DNA from: Flaviflexus salsibiostraticola
GTDB taxonomy: Bacteria; Actinomycetota; Actinomycetes; Actinomycetales; Actinomycetaceae
Direction of reading: 5' to 3'
Assembly: GCF_003952265.1 (NCBI RefSeq)
Contig: NZ_CP034438.1
Location: forward strand, 558,001-622,000
DNA length: 64,000 nucleotides
In this document: in pieces, positions 59,637 to 64,000 of the stretch
Layout of the letters: the number at the start of each line of letters is the position of its first letter
Numbering within the stretch: the stretch's first letter is position 1
Notes under the pieces: generated by a model
Database searches by the model: none
The model's input: the letters and a program-made list of their open reading frames with translations, nothing else
Told to the model about the DNA's origin: nothing
Position numbers and translations under genes: made by a program

Positions 59637-59768
59637 GATGCACCTCCAGTGCAATAGGGAGGTGCGCCTCAGAGAGCCGCACCTCATGAATTCGGTGGGC
59701 TCAATCTGAGCTGTCTCTAGTTATGCGCCATTTTGCAGAAAAATGCAAGCATAGGCGGAATGACCAGG

Positions 59769-60872
59769 CTATTCGCTCGCTTCGTCGACCTGGGCTTGCG
59801 GTGGCGTGTCGTTCTCAGTGTCGGCGGCGAACTCGCTCCGAGCAACCCGCGCCACAGCGGCCCCTTCATCTGCCGCCGAGCTACTGAGCACGGCAGCGAG
59901 GAGCCGGTACGACTGCCGGATTTTGCTGACGTGGTATGTCCGCGCACCCGGCTCCTTGCCGTCCGGCCGACGCGTTGTTGTGGGCGGCGTGATACCGGTG
60001 AGGTTCGGGAGCTTGTCGAGACGATCAAGGAATGACACGCTCGGATCGCCCGTGATCAGGTAATCGAGATCGACATCCTTAGCCGCGTAACCGTGCAGCG
60101 GACGTGGGTTCTGTCCGAACCCGGCGCGGTTGTCGGGCTGGGTTATGTGTCGGACGTAAGCGCGCACGGCGTCGGGATAATCCCGTGAGAGCGCTTCTCG
60201 CACAATGCTAGTGAGACGCTCAGTCGCGGATGCGCCGGAACCCTTCCAACGGGAATCGAACTGTTCGAGAGCAAGGACGGCGAGTCGCTCTCGAAGGGCT
60301 TCGTGCCCGGCGAGAGAGAACAGTCCAAGGAGCCGATCGACTGCCGTCCGTTCGATCTGACTCATGACCTGCTGCTCTGCCGCCGCGCGACACGGGCTGA
60401 CGTCGCGCAGGAGCAGCTGGTTCGCGAGTTCGTCGTACGCCAATCGCACAAGCTCGAAGTACCGGCTCCGGCTGTACTGCAGGATTCCTTGCACCAAGTC
60501 ATGGCGGCTGCTAATCGATGACGCTCGCCTGACACTATCCCAACCGTCTTCGGATTGGACGGTAAGCAGGTTGTAGTCGTAGCGCATCGTCAGGATGAGG
60601 ATCGTCTGCTGGATGACGTCTGGGATGGCGTGGTCGAGCACGCATCCGATAGCCCCATAGGCAGCCAGGTGTCGATCTGCTTCGACGTACTGCTTGAGCT
60701 GCCGATGGTCGTCGACGATCGGCAGCTGCTGGATCAGCGGAGCTACCTCACGGATCTTCGTCGGCGAGATGCCCTCGCGTGCACGCAGCGCCTCCAGCTC
60801 ACGCAGCACGTCTGCGCTTGACGGGCGGGCAGTAGCGTCCGTCGCTGCCGTGATCCCGCCTGCCTGGTCCAT
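59769..60872 (-). CDS. Hypothetical 367-aa protein
   Basis: An all-helical soluble protein. A short helical unit near the N-terminus (VLRELEALRAREGISPTKIR) could be an HTH. The rest has no known motif. ATG 60872 is 6 nt from a TACGAT box and may be leaderless; GTG 60989 in the same frame is the longer alternative. Divergent from the 61048 gene. Confidence 0.6.
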   Translation of the reverse strand: MDQAGGITAATDATARPSSADVLRELEALRAREGISPTKIREVAPLIQQLPIVDDHRQLKQYVEADRHLAAYGAIGCVLDHAIPDVIQQTILILTMRYDYNLLTVQSEDGWDSVRRASSISSRHDLVQGILQYSRSRYFELVRLAYDELANQLLLRDVSPCRAAAEQQVMSQIERTAVDRLLGLFSLAGHEALRERLAVLALEQFDSRWKGSGASATERLTSIVREALSRDYPDAVRAYVRHITQPDNRAGFGQNPRPLHGYAAKDVDLDYLITGDPSVSFLDRLDKLPNLTGITPPTTTRRPDGKEPGARTYHVSKIRQSYRLLAAVLSSSAADEGAAVARVARSEFAADTENDTPPQAQVDEASE

Positions 60873-61047
60873 GACCCAATCGTAGGCAAGCCAGCCGCCG
60901 TCCGGTGTTTGCGTCCGCTCGTCGACGAAGACCGGACGGCTGGCTGCTATCGGCGAGTTCCGCCCATCTGGAGGCTTGAAATGCGCCACCGGCCGGCGCG
61001 CCTGGGCCCGTCACCATCGGGCTCTTCCTCTCGATCGGAGCCTCCTC

Positions 61048-61428
61048 ATGACCATCGTTCCTTCCGTGCCACCGTTCACGATCCCTTCCGACGCAGACGA
61101 TGCCACCCGCCACGCGCTGCTGGTCTGCTTCCGCGTAACGGAGGCGAAAAAGCAACTGCGCGCGCTCGACCGAGCACACGCCAGGTTGCTGCCGCTGCTC
61201 ATGGATCTCGATCCGGAGATCGGTGACAAGTACGTGATCAGAGCTCTGGGGCTGCGCGACTACTTCCCGGAGTTGGTTCGCAAGGTCGACGACATTCACG
61301 CCTTCGCGTCTCCAGTTGCCCGCGAGTACCAGGAGGCGAAGTACAAGGCGATCCGTGAGGCCGTTGCGCGTCGCCTGGCGGAGAAGGAGGCGAACGAGAA
61401 CTCCAGCGATTCCTCGCCCGGCAGCTGA
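61048..61428 (+). CDS. Hypothetical 126-aa protein
   Basis: ATG 61048 has GGAG 7 nt upstream. An all-helical protein ending in a charged tail (RRLAEKEANENSSDSSPGS). No family recognised. Followed by a strong terminator, so not in the lipoprotein operon. Confidence 0.6.
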   Translation: MTIVPSVPPFTIPSDADDATRHALLVCFRVTEAKKQLRALDRAHARLLPLLMDLDPEIGDKYVIRALGLRDYFPELVRKVDDIHAFASPVAREYQEAKYKAIREAVARRLAEKEANENSSDSSPGS

Positions 61429-61446
61429 GCCGGTCTTACGCAAGAC

Positions 61447-61482
61447 GGGGTGGCCCCTGAGCGGCAACTCGAGGGCCACCCC
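61447..61482 (+). terminator. Terminator after the 61048 gene
   Basis: A 10-bp perfect stem (61447-61456 with 61473-61482), 16-nt loop, 18 nt after the stop. Confidence 0.7.
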
Positions 61483-61535
61483 TGCCACGCATCACCCCAC
61501 CCATCCACGCGAATGAACAAGGAAGGACGTCAGTC

Positions 61536-62348
61536 GTGACGTACATGAATCTACGCCGGGCACTCCCGGCTGTCCTCGGGATCGCCGCGCTCGGCCTGCT
61601 GGCCGGCTGCAGCGACGCCCCGGTCACTCCCGGCGAGCTCGGTCGTCTCCAGCAGGTCGTCGCATCCTGCCCGGTAGACGCAACCGAACACCACCAGACC
61701 CGTATCGACGTCTCCGGCTCCGGCGAACGATCCGGTCTGTCCAGTACGACGCGTCAGGTTGTCAGCGACGCGATCGAGCGCACCGCGATCTGTGGCGCCG
61801 GCACGTACAGCTTGGTCGTCTTCTCGGCCGGCGCCGCCCACACCGCTTCCGTGTTCGAGAGCACGCTCACGCTCCACGGAGCGACGGAGAACGCTCGGCT
61901 GCGACGGGTGCCCGCGCTGCTTTCCGAGACGCTTGAGCAGATCGACCAGGCATACCCGGATGCGGTCGCGGCACTCACGGACGGCTCGACCGACGTGGTC
62001 GCGCAGCTGTCGGGTGCCGCCGAGTTCGCCGCCCAGGTGACCCGTGGCGGTGAGGGTGAGCAGGTCGTCGCCGTCACCATCCGCACAGACGGTATCGGGA
62101 CGGCGGGGACGGGAAGTCTCCCGACCTCGATCACCACCTCCGGTGCAGTAGCCGCCGCCGATGCGATCGCCGTCCCGGATCTGTCGGCGGTCGATCAGCT
62201 GACGTTCTCGGGTGTCGGGCAGGTGTCGAGCGGCACCGCTCCGTCGACGGCCTACGTCGAGGCGCTGAAGGCGTTCTACCAGCACCTCGGTGAACGCACC
62301 GGAGCTGGCTCCGTGCTGGTCGTCACCGAACACCTCGAGGGGCGGTGA
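61536..62348 (+). CDS. vWA-type secreted lipoprotein
   Basis: A 270-aa protein with a lipoprotein signal (LLAGC, Cys near 25). The mature part has the full vWA metal site: IDVSGSGERS (D-x-S-x-S), GSTDVV (Thr) and IRTDGIG (Asp). Such domains bind a protein ligand through a metal outside the cell. GTG 61536 is the start (GGAAGGAC upstream); ATG 61545 is the alternative. First of a three-gene operon (6-nt gap to the membrane protein). Confidence 0.75.
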   Translation: MTYMNLRRALPAVLGIAALGLLAGCSDAPVTPGELGRLQQVVASCPVDATEHHQTRIDVSGSGERSGLSSTTRQVVSDAIERTAICGAGTYSLVVFSAGAAHTASVFESTLTLHGATENARLRRVPALLSETLEQIDQAYPDAVAALTDGSTDVVAQLSGAAEFAAQVTRGGEGEQVVAVTIRTDGIGTAGTGSLPTSITTSGAVAAADAIAVPDLSAVDQLTFSGVGQVSSGTAPSTAYVEALKAFYQHLGERTGAGSVLVVTEHLEGR

Positions 62349-62354
62349 CCGGCC

Positions 62355-63455
62355 ATGTCGCTCTGGAATAGGCCCACACGGGCAGGAACGCCGTCCCCGC
62401 CGGACGCCGCCATCGCGCTTCGGGATGAGATGGATCAGACGGCGCTGCAGCTGGTCGACCAGGCACAGGCTGTCTCCCGTCCCGACGCGGTCGGGCACAC
62501 CTACAAGGAGCTGGAGCTCGACGAGCGTGCCATCGAACAGGAGCCGCTGTTCGCCGCTGATGGCGAGCATGCCGCACGTGATGCCCGTATCGCAGCGGCG
62601 GGCCTTTCACCTCGGGCACAGACCGCTCGTCAGCTGGCGGATGACCATCTGCCGTCTGTCGCGCGGGCTCGCCAGCGCTACGAGGACTGTCTCGAAGCAC
62701 TCGGTGCGCATCGGGTTCGTGGTGTGCGCGGCAAGCTCTGGTACGGCGCACGCACCGCACTGCTGCTTACCGGCGACGTCGCTGGCATCTCAGGTGCCGC
62801 GATCAGCCTGGGGGAGGTGCCGCTCAACGCCTTCCTGCTTGCCGGCTCGGCGTCGGTGGCGACGATCGCTGCTGGCTTGGTCGGCAAGGACGTCCGAGCT
62901 GTCTATCTGCGGAACCGTCGCGCTCGCGTAGCCGAGCACCTCGGCAAGGCGCAGGAGCCGTACCGGCACCTGTTCACGGACGGGCAGGGGTTCTCTCGCA
63001 TCCTGCGCGGCATCGTGTTCGCTTCGGCTGCTGTCGGGCTCGTGGTTGGTATCAGCATCTACGGGCTGCGCACATCTATCGAGGGGTCGCTGTCCGGCCT
63101 GGTGTTCGGTGCGCTGGCGTTGTCCGTAGCGATCGGATCGTTCCTCTCGTCGTTCGCTTACGGCGACGAGGTCGCCGACCAGATCGACGCTGCCCGGCAT
63201 GACTACGAGGTCGAGCTGCGGCGAGCCCGAGCGCTCGCACGTTCTCGGGCTTGGAGCCAGTACGAGCGGCACCAGACCCGTGCCGCGTCGATCCGGGACG
63301 AGTACGCCCAGCGCGGCACGGCTGCCCGAATCGCGGTGACCGGGGCGAAGTGGCGCCTGCTGTCTCGCAATCCCGGGGTCGTAGGCCACGGCCCGGCCGC
63401 GGGACGCACTGAGGCTATCGGGCGCAAGGCACGCACGAGCGGTGATCCCCGATGA
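62355..63455 (+). CDS. Four-TM membrane protein with coiled cytosolic ends
   Basis: A 366-aa protein with a helical N-terminal part (1-130), TM helices at about 133-151, 156-176, 217-237 and 246-267, and a charged C-terminal coiled coil (ARALARSRAWSQYERHQTRA). No family recognised with certainty. It lies between the two vWA proteins and overlaps the next gene by 4 nt, so it is probably the membrane link of one complex. Confidence 0.72.
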   Translation: MSLWNRPTRAGTPSPPDAAIALRDEMDQTALQLVDQAQAVSRPDAVGHTYKELELDERAIEQEPLFAADGEHAARDARIAAAGLSPRAQTARQLADDHLPSVARARQRYEDCLEALGAHRVRGVRGKLWYGARTALLLTGDVAGISGAAISLGEVPLNAFLLAGSASVATIAAGLVGKDVRAVYLRNRRARVAEHLGKAQEPYRHLFTDGQGFSRILRGIVFASAAVGLVVGISIYGLRTSIEGSLSGLVFGALALSVAIGSFLSSFAYGDEVADQIDAARHDYEVELRRARALARSRAWSQYERHQTRAASIRDEYAQRGTAARIAVTGAKWRLLSRNPGVVGHGPAAGRTEAIGRKARTSGDPR

Positions 63456-64000
63456 GTCGCCTCCTGCCGTCCGCTCTGGCACTCAGCCGGATCGTCGCAC
63501 AGTCCGCTGGCACCGCTCCTCAGCCGGACGGGCTTCAGCTCGGCCACCCCGGGAGCGATCCGAAGCGCCCGGTCATCGTGCTCGTAGCGATGGATCACTC
63601 CTACTCGGTGACCGGCCTCGGCGGTGCCGATCCCATCGGCCGCCGCTTCGAGGAGCTGACCCGGGCCATCCGGCATGTCGCCCGGCATTCGAAGCGGGGA
63701 ACGCACCTCGGACTGCTGAGCTTCGACCAGCCAAGTAGTGGGGACGTACGACCTGGGGCCGTCGGGTCGACCGAGCACCGGAAGGTGCTGGAGCGCAACC
63801 TCCGGGTGCCGCTCGATGCCCGCGGCAGCAGCAGTCTCGGGCCGTCGCTCGCGGTAGCCGAGGAGGTCGCCCGGAACAACCCGACAGCCGAGGTGTGGTT
63901 CGTCCCGATCAGCGACTTCGCACTGACGGATGCCGATCTGCCCGACATCTACGAGCGACTGTCGAGCTTCCCCGGCCACGTCCTCGCCGTCGTACTCGGG
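63452..64000 (+). CDS. vWA domain protein, truncated by the window's right edge
   Basis: ATG 63452 overlaps the upstream stop (ATGA) and the frame is open for all 183 codons to the window end. A vWA core is present: VIVLVAMDHSYSVTG (D-x-S-x-S), GSSSLGPS in place of the Thr loop, and PISDFALTD (Asp). No signal peptide is clear. It may oppose the secreted vWA lipoprotein from the cytosolic side. Confidence 0.75.
   Translation, partial: MSRLLPSALALSRIVAQSAGTAPQPDGLQLGHPGSDPKRPVIVLVAMDHSYSVTGLGGADPIGRRFEELTRAIRHVARHSKRGTHLGLLSFDQPSSGDVRPGAVGSTEHRKVLERNLRVPLDARGSSSLGPSLAVAEEVARNNPTAEVWFVPISDFALTDADLPDIYERLSSFPGHVLAVVLG

Overview
The window is high-GC DNA from an actinobacterium (Actinomycetota). 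The evidence is a mycothione reductase, the FHA/FtsR/MerR gene cluster typical of actinobacteria, an actinobacterial PepN, a TIGR03085 protein, an Lsr2-like nucleoid protein and frequent GTG starts. I cannot name the genus. No rRNA, tRNA, CRISPR array, integrase or transposase could be recognised.\n\nRegion 1 (1 to about 26.5 kb) is ordinary chromosome. It holds an FMN reductase end, a TIGR03085 protein, the FHA-FtsR-MerR operon, pepN, alanine dehydrogenase, a D-2-hydroxyacid dehydrogenase, mycothione reductase, a four-gene oligopeptide/nickel-type ABC importer, thymidine kinase, a cation P-type ATPase, a NUDIX hydrolase, a GyrI-like protein, an APC permease, L-2-hydroxyglutarate oxidase, and DUF4383 and DUF488 genes. 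It ends with a leaderless membrane-protein/winged-helix pair.\n\nRegion 2 (about 26.5 to 28.1 kb) is a scar-like junction: a TetR-type remnant, a hairpin, a small HTH protein and a frameshifted gene fragment. From here to the right edge the content is accessory, consistent with a genomic island or integrated element whose other end lies outside the window.\n\nRegion 3 (28.1 to 43.4 kb) is a defence operon read on the minus strand: a small Arg-rich ORF, SNF2-type helicase, type III-like methyltransferase (Mod), type III-like restriction helicase-nuclease (Res), DUF6414-like protein, ClpB-like AAA+ ATPase, OLD-family ATPase-TOPRIM nuclease, UvrD-like helicase and a 255-aa unknown. Most junctions overlap by 4 to 11 nt. 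The methyltransferase has a good promoter of its own. The layout looks like a type III-like restriction-modification set joined to a Gabija-like OLD/UvrD pair through two linker genes; I do not know this arrangement as a named system.\n\nRegion 4 (43.4 to 64 kb) runs the other way at first with a membrane glycosyltransferase and a pilin-like membrane protein, then carries many small island genes: excisionase-like and PD-(D/E)XK-like proteins, DUF3024, TIGR02391, RHH and XRE regulators, tandem DUF3846 proteins, lipoproteins, a DUF6907 protein, a frameshifted AbiTii gene, an Lsr2-like protein, and at the right edge a lipoprotein/membrane/vWA operon with two MIDAS-type proteins. Two class III-like prepilin genes (50.0-51.2 kb and 57.8-58.4 kb) each have a nine-base G/C tract in frame upstream of the prepilin signal, which suggests phase-variable surface proteins. 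Conserved stem-loops recur between island genes.
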